Positions 15,387-24,045 of a stretch of 46,379 nt of DNA are shown piece after piece. Source of the stretch: CAYQFQ01 sp964539415. Lineage in GTDB: Bacteria; Patescibacteriota; Minisyncoccia; Phycocordibacterales; GWA1-40-21. The stretch spans positions 1 to 46,379 of the forward strand of contig CAZIID010000002.1 in assembly GCA_964539415.1 (NCBI GenBank), written 5' to 3'. The position numbers and the translations under genes were made by a program. Below the pieces are notes generated by a model, which worked only from the letters and a program-made list of their open reading frames with translations, did not search any database and had not been told where the DNA came from. Each line of letters begins with the position of its first letter. Position 1 is the first letter of the stretch.

Positions 15387-16619
15387 CTATAAAGAATTTA
15401 CGACTTCAAGTGCTTTTTCAAGCTGAGGATCCCTACCCGCTGTAACATCTTTATCTGTTATATCCACTTTATAATCTGGGGTTAAACCATTTTCTGAAAT
15501 TGAATTTCCAAGAGGTGTTAGCCATCTTGCAATAGTAACCTTAAGTGAAGCACCTCCATCAAGTCTGAGCACCTCTTGAACAGAACCCTTACCAAAAGTT
15601 TTTGTTCCAACAAGTTTTGCTTTACCTTGCTCTTTCAATGCTCCAGCAAGTATTTCAGAAGCAGAAGCAGAACCTTCATTTACAAGTATCACCATTCTTA
15701 GATTTTCATTAAAGATATCGTAACCTTTACTTCTATACACAGTTTCTTCTGTATTGTTTCCAAAGTCTTCTCTAACAATAGTTTTTCCTAGTGGCAAAAA
15801 CCAACTTGCTATATCCACAGAAGATTCTAAATATCCACCAGGGTTTCCTCTCAAATCTAAGACTAATTTAGTTTTTCCAGAATCAATAAATTCTTTTAAT
15901 GCACCTTTGAATAATTCGGAAGATGGAGCATAAAAGTTATATAACTTGAGCACAAAAACATCTCCTTTTACTTCTGTTTCTATTGTTGGAATATCTATTC
16001 TTGCTCTAACTATATCTTTTTCAAAGGTCTCGGCTGTTTTTTCTCTGTAAAACTTAATCTTAACTGGAGTTCCTGCAGTACCACGTATTATTTTTACAGC
16101 CCAATCTGTACTCATACCTTCAGTTGAAGTTCCGTTTATAAAGAGTAATTTATCACCAGATTTAACACCGGCTTTGTATGCTGGAGTACCTTTAAGTGGA
16201 GAAACGACAGTGATTATTCCGTCTCGCATACCAAGCTCCATTCCTACACCTTCAAAACTACCGCTGACATCTCCATCAAATATTTTTGCATCTTCAGGTG
16301 GCATAAAAACAGTGTAAGGATCACCATAAGATGAAGCCAAACCTTTTATTGATCCCCAAAGTTTTTCATCATCACTTATTAGTGTTTTTCCTTTTGATGG
16401 AACAAATTTATTTTCAAGAAGATCCCATGCCTTCCAAAAATTGTTCATATCAACTTTTACAGCTGATTGTTTTTCATTATTTTGTATATTAAATACTGTC
16501 TTTCTTGTAGAAAATTCTTTAGCACCTATTCCTAGACCAACTAAAAAGGCAAAGACAACAAGCAACCCAGTTATTAAAGAGACCTTATACTTTTTAAACA
16601 TAATTAAATATTTATTCAT
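15387..16619 (-). CDS. S41 carboxy-terminal processing protease (CtpA-like)
   Basis: A 410-aa membrane-anchored protease. One N-terminal transmembrane segment (about residues 12-32) is followed by a PDZ domain (about 118-200, with GSFEGVGMELG and AGVKSGDKLLFING) and the S41 catalytic domain. The Ser-Lys-Gln triad is inferred as Ser319 (GSASASE), Lys344 (TFGKGSVQ) and Gln348. LRGNPGGYLESSVDIASWFL is the second family block. Such proteases act outside the membrane on envelope proteins and tails. TACTAT about 7 nt before the ATG suggests a leaderless transcript. It is monocistronic with its own terminator. Confidence 0.95.
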   Translation of the reverse strand: MNKYLIMFKKYKVSLITGLLVVFAFLVGLGIGAKEFSTRKTVFNIQNNEKQSAVKVDMNNFWKAWDLLENKFVPSKGKTLISDDEKLWGSIKGLASSYGDPYTVFMPPEDAKIFDGDVSGSFEGVGMELGMRDGIITVVSPLKGTPAYKAGVKSGDKLLFINGTSTEGMSTDWAVKIIRGTAGTPVKIKFYREKTAETFEKDIVRARIDIPTIETEVKGDVFVLKLYNFYAPSSELFKGALKEFIDSGKTKLVLDLRGNPGGYLESSVDIASWFLPLGKTIVREDFGNNTEETVYRSKGYDIFNENLRMVILVNEGSASASEILAGALKEQGKAKLVGTKTFGKGSVQEVLRLDGGASLKVTIARWLTPLGNSISENGLTPDYKVDITDKDVTAGRDPQLEKALEVVNSL

Positions 16620-16725
16620 AAATTGTATAGTAGATTATCTCACCTTTTCCATTTTAGGTCTAGTAAAAAAATAATGAACATAATATATACTATCCAAAGA
16701 TAATATCTTGTAGTAAAATGATAGG

Positions 16726-16731
16726 TATAAT
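16726..16731 (+). promoter_or_regulatory. -10 box of the corA-cysS unit
   Basis: TATAAT ends 8 nt before ATG 16740, so transcription should start at or next to the start codon. Confidence 0.7.
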
Positions 16732-16739
16732 TTAAATCT

Positions 16740-17657
16740 ATGATAAAAGAAAGCAAAAATAAAAAAATAACTTGGGTTGATATCGAAAATCCTTCCATGG
16801 ATGAGCTCCGAAAAATAATGGAAAAATACAACCTCGATCCTGCCATGACAAAAGAAATGGCTTTGACTACTTTTAAAGAAAGAGTTATTTCCAAAGACGG
16901 CAAAATCTACGCTGTTTTTCACTTCCCTGCACTTAGGCATTCTCACGGAGATGGAGTTAAACAAGAAATTGATTTTGTTATAGGTAAAGACTTTATCATA
17001 ACAAACAGATACGAACACATAGACGCAATAGAAAGTTTCTCAAAGTTTTTTGAAGTTAATGCCACTCTAGAAAAAGAGATAATGGAAGATCATGGAGGTT
17101 TTGTAATGTATTATATTCTCAAAGAACTTTACAAATCTGTTTCAAACGAACTAGACTCCATAAATGACGAACTTTCTTTTGTTGAGAAAGGGATATTTGA
17201 TGGCCAAGAAAAAGAAATGGTGTCTAGCATCTCAAAGCTTAGTAGAGATCTTTTAAACATACAACACACCATTATTGGTCACGGTGACATATTAGAAAAA
17301 ATAATATCAATGGGAGATCAATATCTTGAAGATGAAAGTTTCATATACGACATTAGAAAAATTAAAAATGAAAGCGACAGAGTAAACAGATATCTCACGG
17401 ATTCTATGGACTTTCTTTCTGAGCTTAGAGAAACAAATAATTCCCTACTTTCAACCAAGCAAAATGAAATAATGAAAACTCTTACCATTCTTGCCTTTGT
17501 TGTGCTACCATTTTCAATAATAACCGGTTTTTTCCAAATGAATACAGTAAATACACCATTTGTTGGAAGTGAAAATGACTGGTATATTGTAATACTAGTT
17601 GAACTTATAATAGTTATTTCACTTTTTATTTTTGCAAGACTAAAGAAATGGCTCTAA
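16740..17657 (+). CDS. CorA-family transporter with altered GMN motif
   Basis: A 305-aa CorA/MIT-family protein. The N-terminal cytoplasmic funnel domain is followed by the long stalk helix and two C-terminal transmembrane helices (about residues 247-265 and 281-299). The family normally carries G-M-N at the end of TM1, which forms the ion selectivity filter. Here the sequence reads TGFFQMNTVNTPF, so Gly is replaced by Gln266 (codon CAA) while Met267 and Asn268 stay. The glycine is reported as critical in CorA, so transport specificity or activity may differ. cysS starts 3 nt after the stop. Confidence 0.88.
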   Translation: MIKESKNKKITWVDIENPSMDELRKIMEKYNLDPAMTKEMALTTFKERVISKDGKIYAVFHFPALRHSHGDGVKQEIDFVIGKDFIITNRYEHIDAIESFSKFFEVNATLEKEIMEDHGGFVMYYILKELYKSVSNELDSINDELSFVEKGIFDGQEKEMVSSISKLSRDLLNIQHTIIGHGDILEKIISMGDQYLEDESFIYDIRKIKNESDRVNRYLTDSMDFLSELRETNNSLLSTKQNEIMKTLTILAFVVLPFSIITGFFQMNTVNTPFVGSENDWYIVILVELIIVISLFIFARLKKWL

Positions 17658-17660
17658 TTT

Positions 17661-19082
17661 ATGTTTAATTTTTTCAAAAAGACACCAGAAAAAAATATTT
17701 ATTTATTTAATACTCTCTCAAGAGAAAAAGAGCTTTTTGTTCCTATAAAAAATACTGTTGGACTTTATACTTGCGGACCTACCGTATATTATTTTGCGCA
17801 TATTGGTAATCTTAGAACTTATATTTTTGAAGATGTTCTGAAGAGGGTTTTGTATTATAACAATCTCAAAGTTCTTCATGTGATGAATCTCACCGATGTT
17901 GGTCACCTTACGGGCGACCGCGATATGGGAGAAGACAAGATGGAAAAAGAATCAAGAAAAGAAGGTAAAACGGCTTGGGAGATTGCCGACTTTTATGCAA
18001 AAGCTTTTTTTGAAGATACTGAAAGATTAAATATAGTAAAACCAAATATTATATGTAAAGCAACAGACCATATCAAAGAACAACTTGAGATGATATCTGT
18101 ATTAGAGAAAAAAGGTTTTACATACAAAACAACTGATGGAATATATTTTGACACTTCAAAAGTTGATGACTATGCCAAGCTTTCCCATCAAAATCTAGAA
18201 GCTCTAAAAGAAGGTGCAAGAATTGAAAAGAATGAAGAAAAGAGAAACGCAACCGACTTTGCATTATGGAAATTCTCCCTTACTACTGGAGAAAAAAGAC
18301 AAATGGAGTGGCCAAGTCCTTGGGGTGTAGGTTTTCCTGGATGGCATCTTGAATGTAGTGCAATGAGTTTAAAATATCTCGGAGATCATTTTGATATACA
18401 CGCTGGTGCAGTAGATTTTATAAATCTTCACCATACAAATGAAATTGCTCAAACAGAATCAGTAACTGGAGTTAAACCTTGGGTAAATATTTGGATGCAC
18501 GGAGAATTTATGAATCTGGATAAGGGCAGAAAAATGTCTAAAAGCGCTGGAGATACCGTAACTCTTACAAATACTTTTATAGAAAAAGGAATGGACCCAA
18601 TAGTTCTTCGTTTTGCTTGTCTAAATACTCATTACAGAAAAGCGATTGAATGGAATGATGAAATTGCCTTATCTTCAGCTCACGCCTTTAATGTATTGAA
18701 AAGAAAAATTGCTAACTTAGGCAAAAAAGCTGGTAAGGTCAATCAAGAATGGAAAGACAAATTTAATTCAGCTATAAATGACGATCTAAATATGCCTCAG
18801 GCTCTAGCTGTAATGAACGAAATGTTAAAATCAGATATATCTCAAGAAGATAAGCTTGCGACTGTCTTGGATTTTGATAAAGTTTTTGGACTTAGATTTG
18901 ATTTGATAAAAGAAGAAGTTACTGCAGAAATACCAGAAGAAGTTAAATCTTTAATTCAAGACAGAAAAGTTGCCAGAGAAAATAAAGATTGGAAAAAAGC
19001 AGACGAAATCAGAGATAAAATAAAATTACTTGGATTTGAAATAAAAGATTCTGGAGAAGAAACAACTGCCACAAAAATCTAA
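17661..19082 (+). CDS. cysS: Cysteinyl-tRNA synthetase
   Basis: A 473-aa class I synthetase that charges tRNA-Cys. The zinc-binding cysteine lies in LYTCGPTVYYFAHIGNLRTY, which also contains the HIGH-type motif. Further zinc ligands are in GWHLECSAM and NLHHTNE, and the KMSKS loop reads GRKMSKSAGD. The C-terminal helical region with the DRKVAR-type segment is present, so the protein seems complete. It follows the CorA gene by 3 nt and is probably co-transcribed from the leaderless promoter upstream. A strong terminator closes the unit. Confidence 0.98.
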   Translation: MFNFFKKTPEKNIYLFNTLSREKELFVPIKNTVGLYTCGPTVYYFAHIGNLRTYIFEDVLKRVLYYNNLKVLHVMNLTDVGHLTGDRDMGEDKMEKESRKEGKTAWEIADFYAKAFFEDTERLNIVKPNIICKATDHIKEQLEMISVLEKKGFTYKTTDGIYFDTSKVDDYAKLSHQNLEALKEGARIEKNEEKRNATDFALWKFSLTTGEKRQMEWPSPWGVGFPGWHLECSAMSLKYLGDHFDIHAGAVDFINLHHTNEIAQTESVTGVKPWVNIWMHGEFMNLDKGRKMSKSAGDTVTLTNTFIEKGMDPIVLRFACLNTHYRKAIEWNDEIALSSAHAFNVLKRKIANLGKKAGKVNQEWKDKFNSAINDDLNMPQALAVMNEMLKSDISQEDKLATVLDFDKVFGLRFDLIKEEVTAEIPEEVKSLIQDRKVARENKDWKKADEIRDKIKLLGFEIKDSGEETTATKI

Positions 19083-19095
19083 TAGTCAAAAGAAT

Positions 19096-19127
19096 AGCCC
19101 CCGCTGATTACAGCGGGGGCTTTTTTT
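19096..19127 (+). terminator. Terminator after cysS
   Basis: The 11-bp stem AGCCCCCGCTG / CAGCGGGGGCT with loop ATTA is followed by seven T. Confidence 0.93.
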
Positions 19128-19136
19128 CTACCTTTT

Positions 19137-19670
19137 TTACAATCTACTCAATACATCCTGAGTCAAAGACATCCTCTCATCAGCAGTCAGTGTCCCAGTG
19201 ACAATAATTTGCTTTACAAGATTATCAAACTCTACTCTATCAAGAACTTGTTTTGCCTGAAATTCAATATCACCGTGATTGTCTTGTAATTTCCTTATCA
19301 TCCTAAAATAATTCATAAAACGATAGGGATTCATCTTGTGAGTAACATTCAAATGAATATACTGCCGAGGGCAATCTTTGCTCAAACAAAGCATGACTTT
19401 TTTGGCGATAATTAACCTTGTTTCATAAGAGTAAGCCAATTCATCTTCAATGATCTCTATAAGAGTTTCAACAGTGCGAGAAAGAAAGAATATTTTTTCA
19501 ATAATAAGATCTTCAATATCCTTGTCACTTTTTGCCAGTTCTTTTTTAAGATCAGAAATTATTTTTTCTCTATTAAAGTCTTTACAATAATCGGACAAAA
19601 TGAGAAAAAAGAAAGACCTCTTAAGAAAAAGAAACACGGCTGCAAAACGATTTTTCAGAAAATTACTCAT
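19137..19670 (-). CDS. Hypothetical helical protein, unknown
   Basis: A 177-aa protein that I do not recognise. It has a basic, hydrophobic N-terminus (KNRFAAVFLFLKRSFFFLIL) that could be a membrane anchor, then mostly charged helical sequence with acidic patches (SDKDIEDLIIEKI and IEIIEDELAY). No catalytic motif is evident. It is convergent with cysS. A strong Shine-Dalgarno AGGAGG lies 6 nt before ATG 19670, and a full promoter lies upstream, the style of the likely acquired single genes in this window. Confidence 0.7.
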   Translation of the reverse strand: MSNFLKNRFAAVFLFLKRSFFFLILSDYCKDFNREKIISDLKKELAKSDKDIEDLIIEKIFFLSRTVETLIEIIEDELAYSYETRLIIAKKVMLCLSKDCPRQYIHLNVTHKMNPYRFMNYFRMIRKLQDNHGDIEFQAKQVLDRVEFDNLVKQIIVTGTLTADERMSLTQDVLSRL

Positions 19671-19715
19671 ACCTATCCTCCTATATTTGTGTTAAAGGAC
19701 TCAAAACCAAAACTG

Positions 19716-19744
19716 AATATAACATAAACAATAGCTTTATTCAA
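19716..19744 (-). promoter_or_regulatory. Promoter of the 19137-19670 gene
   Basis: On the minus strand TTGAAT (19744-19739) and TATATT (19721-19716) have a 17-nt spacer, with TG one base before the -10. The leader is about 40 nt and contains the AGGAGG site. Confidence 0.65.
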
Positions 19745-19824
19745 TAGCTAAAATCCAAAAAAGATTTCCACATATTAAACACATTTTGTCCTACTTTTCA
19801 TCATTGCTTAAGTTTTTAATACCA

Positions 19825-19833
19825 TGTTAAAAT
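19825..19833 (+). promoter_or_regulatory. Extended -10 promoter of dnaB
   Basis: TGTTAAAAT ends 7 nt before ATG 19841, the same geometry as at mraY. The upstream ATG at 19832 overlaps the -10 hexamer and so is unlikely to be the start. Confidence 0.65.
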
Positions 19834-19840
19834 GTCTTCA

Positions 19841-21208
19841 ATGAACGAAATCAAAAAAACAAATATCCGAATCCCACCACAAAACATGGATTCAGAAAAA
19901 GCACTTCTTGGTTCTATTTTACTTAGACCAGAATCACTATCTGAAATTATGGACATTATCCGTCCAGAAGCTTTCTATTCTGAAAAACATAAAATCATCT
20001 ATGTTTCTATGACTGATCTTTACGGCAGGCACGAACCGATTGATATGCTTACTGTGTCAGCACGTCTCAAGGAAACTGGAGAGATTGAACGTATCGGAGG
20101 ATTAAGCTATCTTACCGAAATTGTAAACCTAGTTCCCTCTTCTTCAAATGTTGAATATTACGCTCAGATAGTTCACAAAAAATATGTAATGCGAAAACTT
20201 ATTGAAGCTGCAGAGCATGTCGCTTCTTTGGGTTATGAAGAAGCTGAAGAACTTGAATACATATTAGACAAAGCTGAGAAAAAAATATACGAAGTAACAA
20301 ATACAACAGGTAGCGGAAAATATACAGAAATAAAAGATGCCTTAGATGAGGCAATGGAAAGGCTTGATAGACTTCACAAAACAAAAGGTGAACTCCGTGG
20401 AGTGCCAACAGGTTTTAGAGATTTGGACAGCAAACTTTCAGGTTTCCAAAAATCAGACCTTATTATTTTGGCTGCAAGACCATCTGTGGGAAAAACATCT
20501 CTTGCATTAGACATTGCTCGTAAAGCTGCTGTTAATCACAATATTCCTGTGGCAATTTTTTCTCTTGAAATGAGCACACAGCAACTCGTAGATAGAATGC
20601 TTGCAGCACAATCTCAGGTTGATGCTTGGAAAATGAGAACTGGTAATCTTACGCTAGACAAAGAATTTGAACTCATTAGAAACTCACTTGAAATTTTTGC
20701 AAAGGCACCTATTTTTATAGATGATCAGCCCGCTAATAACATAATGAAAATGAGATCTGTTGTCAGAAGACTCAAACATGAAAAAAAGCTTGGACTTGTT
20801 ATTGTGGACTACTTGCAACTTATGGCACCAGTTCAAAGTAAAAATAATGACAACGTAGTTCAACAAATTACTGAAATTTCAAGATCATTAAAACAGTTGG
20901 CTCGTGAATTTGATGTACCAGTCATAGCACTATCACAGCTTTCTCGTGCGGTTGAACAGCGTGGAGGAAAACCAAGACTTTCAGACCTTAGAGATTCCGG
21001 ATCTATCGAACAAGATGCCGACGTTGTTATGTTTATACACAGAGAAAAAGATGAAAGTGGTACAGAATCAAAATCAATGGATACAGAAATACTTATTGAA
21101 AAGCACAGAAATGGTCCGACAGGAAGTGTAAAACTCAGATTTGATAGCCATAAATCTTCTTTCCTTGATGTTGATCAACACCACGAATTTGGAGATTTTG
21201 CCGGATGA
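19841..21208 (+). CDS. dnaB: Replicative DNA helicase DnaB
   Basis: A 455-aa hexameric helicase that unwinds DNA at the replication fork. The N-domain (PPQNMDSEKALLGSILL to about residue 150) binds primase, a linker follows, and the RecA-like domain has Walker A AARPSVGKTSLALD, Walker B LVIVDYLQLM and the RDLRDSGSIEQDAD region with arginine finger downstream. Length is normal for the family. I placed the start at 19841 on promoter spacing; 19832 would add three codons. recR follows, separated by a small repeat. Confidence 0.97.
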   Translation: MNEIKKTNIRIPPQNMDSEKALLGSILLRPESLSEIMDIIRPEAFYSEKHKIIYVSMTDLYGRHEPIDMLTVSARLKETGEIERIGGLSYLTEIVNLVPSSSNVEYYAQIVHKKYVMRKLIEAAEHVASLGYEEAEELEYILDKAEKKIYEVTNTTGSGKYTEIKDALDEAMERLDRLHKTKGELRGVPTGFRDLDSKLSGFQKSDLIILAARPSVGKTSLALDIARKAAVNHNIPVAIFSLEMSTQQLVDRMLAAQSQVDAWKMRTGNLTLDKEFELIRNSLEIFAKAPIFIDDQPANNIMKMRSVVRRLKHEKKLGLVIVDYLQLMAPVQSKNNDNVVQQITEISRSLKQLAREFDVPVIALSQLSRAVEQRGGKPRLSDLRDSGSIEQDADVVMFIHREKDESGTESKSMDTEILIEKHRNGPTGSVKLRFDSHKSSFLDVDQHHEFGDFAG

Positions 21209-21217
21209 TTCCTTTCT

Positions 21218-21244
21218 GTCATTCCCGCGTAGGCGGGAATCCAG
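21218..21244. repeat. Short palindromic repeat, GTCATTCCCGC type
   Basis: GTCATTCCCGCGTAGGCGGG continuing into AATCCAG forms a hairpin ATTCCCGC/GCGGGAAT (21221-21240). A relative with different stem bases, GTCATTCCAGACTTGATCTGG, lies at 31055. It fills the dnaB-recR interval. Confidence 0.8.
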
Positions 21245-21262
21245 AGAACTAACACTTACAGT

Positions 21263-21880
21263 ATGGATTCAATTAATAAACTCATAAAAATATTTAGCGA
21301 TTTCCCTGGAATCGGACCTAAACAAGCGAGACGATTTGTATATTTTTTACTTACAAGACATTCCGGTTATATTGATGAGCTAAAAAATTTAATCTCAGAA
21401 CTAAAAAGAGAGATTGCTGTTTGTCCTGAATGTTTTCGCTTTTTTCCAAAAACAAATATAAAAAATCCCCTATGCCCTATCTGCGGAAATCAAGATAGAG
21501 ATGAGAAATCACTTATGATTGTTAGTCGTGATGTAGATTTTGAAAATATAGAAAGAAGCAAATCTTTCCTAGGAAAATATTTTATACTTGGCGGTTCAAT
21601 CCCCGTTTTAGACAAAAACCCAGAAGAAAGAGTTAGAATAAAAGAAATGCTTTCTTTGGTAGAAAGAAGGTCAAAAATAGGCCTGAAAGAGGTAATTTTG
21701 GGCCTAGACGCTAACACAGAGGGTGAATATACAGAACAATATATCAGGGAAAAACTCTCTCCCCTAGCTCAAATTTACGGCTTAAAAATATCCGTGCTCG
21801 GACGTGGTCTTTCTACAGGTACAGAGCTTGAATATTCAGATTCGGATACAATAACTAACGCTTTAAAAAATAGAAACTAA
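21263..21880 (+). CDS. recR: Recombination protein RecR
   Basis: A 205-aa clamp protein of the RecFOR pathway that helps load RecA at gaps. The N-terminal helix-hairpin-helix (FSDFPGIGPKQARRFVYFLL), the four-cysteine zinc finger (VCPECFRF and LCPICGNQ), the Toprim domain (SLMIVSRDVDFENIER and EVILGLDANTEGE) and the C-terminal ISVLGRGLSTGTELEYSD walker-like end are all present. Length is normal. It lies 54 nt after dnaB with a palindromic repeat between; the two may share a transcript. ATG 21263 is chosen because HhH homology begins directly after it. Confidence 0.97.
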   Translation: MDSINKLIKIFSDFPGIGPKQARRFVYFLLTRHSGYIDELKNLISELKREIAVCPECFRFFPKTNIKNPLCPICGNQDRDEKSLMIVSRDVDFENIERSKSFLGKYFILGGSIPVLDKNPEERVRIKEMLSLVERRSKIGLKEVILGLDANTEGEYTEQYIREKLSPLAQIYGLKISVLGRGLSTGTELEYSDSDTITNALKNRN

Positions 21881-21884
21881 ATAC

Positions 21885-21911
21885 CTGCGTCAAGGTCAGA
21901 CCTTGACGCAG
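21885..21911. repeat. Palindromic hairpin after recR
   Basis: CTGCGTCAAGG / CCTTGACGCAG with loop TCAGA, an 11-bp perfect stem without a following T run. It resembles the short palindromic repeats nearby more than a terminator. Confidence 0.6.
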
Positions 21912-21916
21912 TAATT

Positions 21917-21959
21917 AAAACACCCCACTTGAACACTCGGTGTCCAAGTGGGGTGTTTT
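21917..21959. terminator. Bidirectional terminator between recR and the SIMPL gene
   Basis: The stem AAAACACCCCACTTG / CAAGTGGGGTGTTTT is extended by inner ACAC/GTGT. It serves both convergent genes. Confidence 0.9.
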
Positions 21960-21967
21960 AATATTTT

Positions 21968-22711
21968 CTATTTCACATTAAACACAGCCTTTACTGTTAC
22001 CATTACATTTTTCTTTATAGTGGATGTGTCGTATGCACCGTAGTCAGAAATCTCAAGGGAATTTGCTGGTAGAACTTGAACCACACCGCTTGAAGCAGAA
22101 CTGAGTGTTCCGACTGAGCTTCCACTTCCCTTTGTTATTTGTTCTGCTCTTACTCTTGCATCAGCCATAGCATCTGAAAGAAGTTCTACTCTAAGTGCAG
22201 GAAGTTTTGAATAAAAATATTGAGGAGCATTAGTTGTAAAAATTACGCCTTTTTCTATAAGTTTCTGAGTTGCTTGGGCAAGGTTTGTTATTTTATCAAT
22301 ATCAGTGGAACTCACTTCAACATTTTGTGTGAGATTATATTCTTTTTCTGTCTCATAACCATTTGAATTATATTTGTAGTTTTCATTCATTGAAACAGTA
22401 GAAAAAGTAACAGAAGCTTCATCTATTCCCTGTTCTTTAAGAAAGCTTTTCACATAAGCCAAATCTCCCTTCATCTGTTCGTATCCATATTTTAAACTGC
22501 TGACTTTAGCAGTCCTAGAAAAATATCCTGAAAATTTTGCAGTATCAGACACAACTTCTCTTGAAGTTGAACCGGTAACAGAAAGATTATTCCCAGTTGC
22601 TCTTATTTTAGACAAAGCAACAGATACGAATATTGAACTTATAACAAGGCTTACACCAATTATAGTTGGAAGCCATAATTTATTTTTTGAGAAAAAGTTT
22701 TCATTATCCAT
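21968..22711 (-). CDS. SIMPL-domain (DUF541) membrane protein
   Basis: A 247-aa protein with an N-terminal transmembrane helix (about residues 13-32, LPTIIGVSLVISSIFVSVAL) and an extracytoplasmic SIMPL/DUF541 domain. Family marks include LSVTGSTSREVVSDTAKFSG near the start, the FSTVSMNENYKYNSNGYE segment and the A-R-V-R-A-E-Q-I-TKGSG stretch. The family forms oligomeric periplasmic or surface assemblies; its role is poorly known. TGaTACAAT lies about 30 nt upstream. It is monocistronic and convergent with recR. Confidence 0.88.
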   Translation of the reverse strand: MDNENFFSKNKLWLPTIIGVSLVISSIFVSVALSKIRATGNNLSVTGSTSREVVSDTAKFSGYFSRTAKVSSLKYGYEQMKGDLAYVKSFLKEQGIDEASVTFSTVSMNENYKYNSNGYETEKEYNLTQNVEVSSTDIDKITNLAQATQKLIEKGVIFTTNAPQYFYSKLPALRVELLSDAMADARVRAEQITKGSGSSVGTLSSASSGVVQVLPANSLEISDYGAYDTSTIKKNVMVTVKAVFNVK

Positions 22712-22806
22712 ATTTTTTTAATTAATTATTAATACATGTATTGTATCAAATTTTACCTAAAAAAACTGTTAATAATTTTATTTTTTAAAAATGCGAGGCT
22801 GAGCGG

Positions 22807-22835
22807 TTGCATATATAACCTTTTCATATTACATT
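22807..22835 (+). promoter_or_regulatory. Promoter of the pseudouridine synthase gene
   Basis: TTGCAT (22807-22812) and TACATT (22830-22835) are separated by 17 nt, and the -10 ends 7 nt before ATG 22843, giving a leaderless message. Confidence 0.6.
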
Positions 22836-22842
22836 TAAGCTA

Positions 22843-23562
22843 ATGGAAACCATTGAATACCCAATAAGAATAAATAAATATCTTTCATACAAAGGTATTA
22901 CTACTAGAAAAAACGCAGACCGACTCGTGGAACGTAAGGCTGTTTTTATTAATGGAAAAATTGCTGAACTAGGACAAAAAGTAAACAAAAATGACAAAGT
23001 TGAAATAAAAGACAATTCAACAAAACCAACCAAGTTTGAATACTATGCTTATTACAAACCAAGAAATATAATAACCCACAGCCCCCAAAAGGGTGAGCAA
23101 GATATTGCATCTATGACCGGAAAGAGAAATCTCTTCCCTATTGGTAGACTTGATAAAGATTCAGAAGGTTTAATCATTCTCACAAATGATGGCAGAATTA
23201 CACAAAGACTTCTTTCTCCGGAGTTTGAACACGAAAAGGAATATCTCGTTATAACAAAAACACCTATTAGACAATTTTTTCTTTCACAAATGGAAAGAGG
23301 AATAGATATTGGCGATTACACTACAAAACCTTGTAAAGCAAAAAAAGTTGGACCAAACTCATTTTCTATTATTTTAACAGAAGGTAAAAAACACCAAATA
23401 AGAAGAATGTGTGACGTTCTAAATCTACATATTGAAACCCTAAAGAGAATTAGAGTTATGAATATCAAAGTTGATAAAATGAAATCAAATCAACTAAGAA
23501 AAATAGAAGGAAAAGAATTAGTTGATTTTCTATCTTCTTTAAGGATAAATACTAATAGCTAA
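22843..23562 (+). CDS. rRNA pseudouridine synthase, RsuA/RluF type
   Basis: A 239-aa enzyme. The N-terminal S4 RNA-binding domain (IRINKYLSYKGITTRKNADRL) is followed by the catalytic domain with GRLDKDSEGLIILTNDG, where the first Asp is the catalytic residue, and EGKKHQIRRMCDVLNLHIETLKRIRVMNI, the conserved RRM block. Similarity is closest to RluF/RluB, which modify the 23S rRNA near position 2604/2605; the exact target is inferred. Its 3' end overlaps the convergent gene by 24 nt, a sign of tight packing. Confidence 0.93.
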   Translation: METIEYPIRINKYLSYKGITTRKNADRLVERKAVFINGKIAELGQKVNKNDKVEIKDNSTKPTKFEYYAYYKPRNIITHSPQKGEQDIASMTGKRNLFPIGRLDKDSEGLIILTNDGRITQRLLSPEFEHEKEYLVITKTPIRQFFLSQMERGIDIGDYTTKPCKAKKVGPNSFSIILTEGKKHQIRRMCDVLNLHIETLKRIRVMNIKVDKMKSNQLRKIEGKELVDFLSSLRINTNS

Positions 23563-24045
23563 AAAAGATACGGCTACCATAAACACGACGATAGCACACT
23601 GTGTTATTACTCCGTGAATATAGCTGTGATTGTAATCTCTGCTGTAATGAAAAAGATCATGAAGTTTTTTTGCTCCTTCAAATATTTTTCCACCTATTTT
23701 GTAACTAAAAAAATTAAATATATCTGGCAATACACCGAGAAATGCTCCGACTACTGATAAATAGAAGGTGTGTGTATCTCTCACAAAAAGAAGAAACACT
23801 ATTATAATTGAAAAAGCAATATCTAGAAGTAAAAATAATACCTGAACTAAAGCTCTTATATCATAAATATCTATATTTGCATCTTTATTTTTATCATTTA
23901 AAAAATGCTCATGCCCGTAGTTGGTATGAGGAATTATATCCATAAGATAATGACTCGCAAAAGAAAATGAAAAACCTAAATATGGTTCTGTGGGAAAGGC
24001 GTTGGCGATAGCGGCGCCTATTATTGCATGTGTGGTAAGTATCAT
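23539..24045 (-). CDS. YdjM-like membrane metal-dependent hydrolase family
   Basis: A 168-aa membrane protein. TTHAIIGAAIANAFP at the start and FASHYLMDIIPHTNYG resemble the YdjM/DUF457 family (named metal-dependent hydrolases), with conserved His and Asp in H-x2-MDIIPH. Later HDLFHYSRDYNHSYIHG provides more histidines. Three or four transmembrane helices are seen. The biochemical role is unproven in the family. Its ATG overlaps the stop of the upstream CAP gene (TAATG), so translation is probably coupled. Confidence 0.7.
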   Translation of the reverse strand: MILTTHAIIGAAIANAFPTEPYLGFSFSFASHYLMDIIPHTNYGHEHFLNDKNKDANIDIYDIRALVQVLFLLLDIAFSIIIVFLLFVRDTHTFYLSVVGAFLGVLPDIFNFFSYKIGGKIFEGAKKLHDLFHYSRDYNHSYIHGVITQCAIVVFMVAVSFLAISIYP

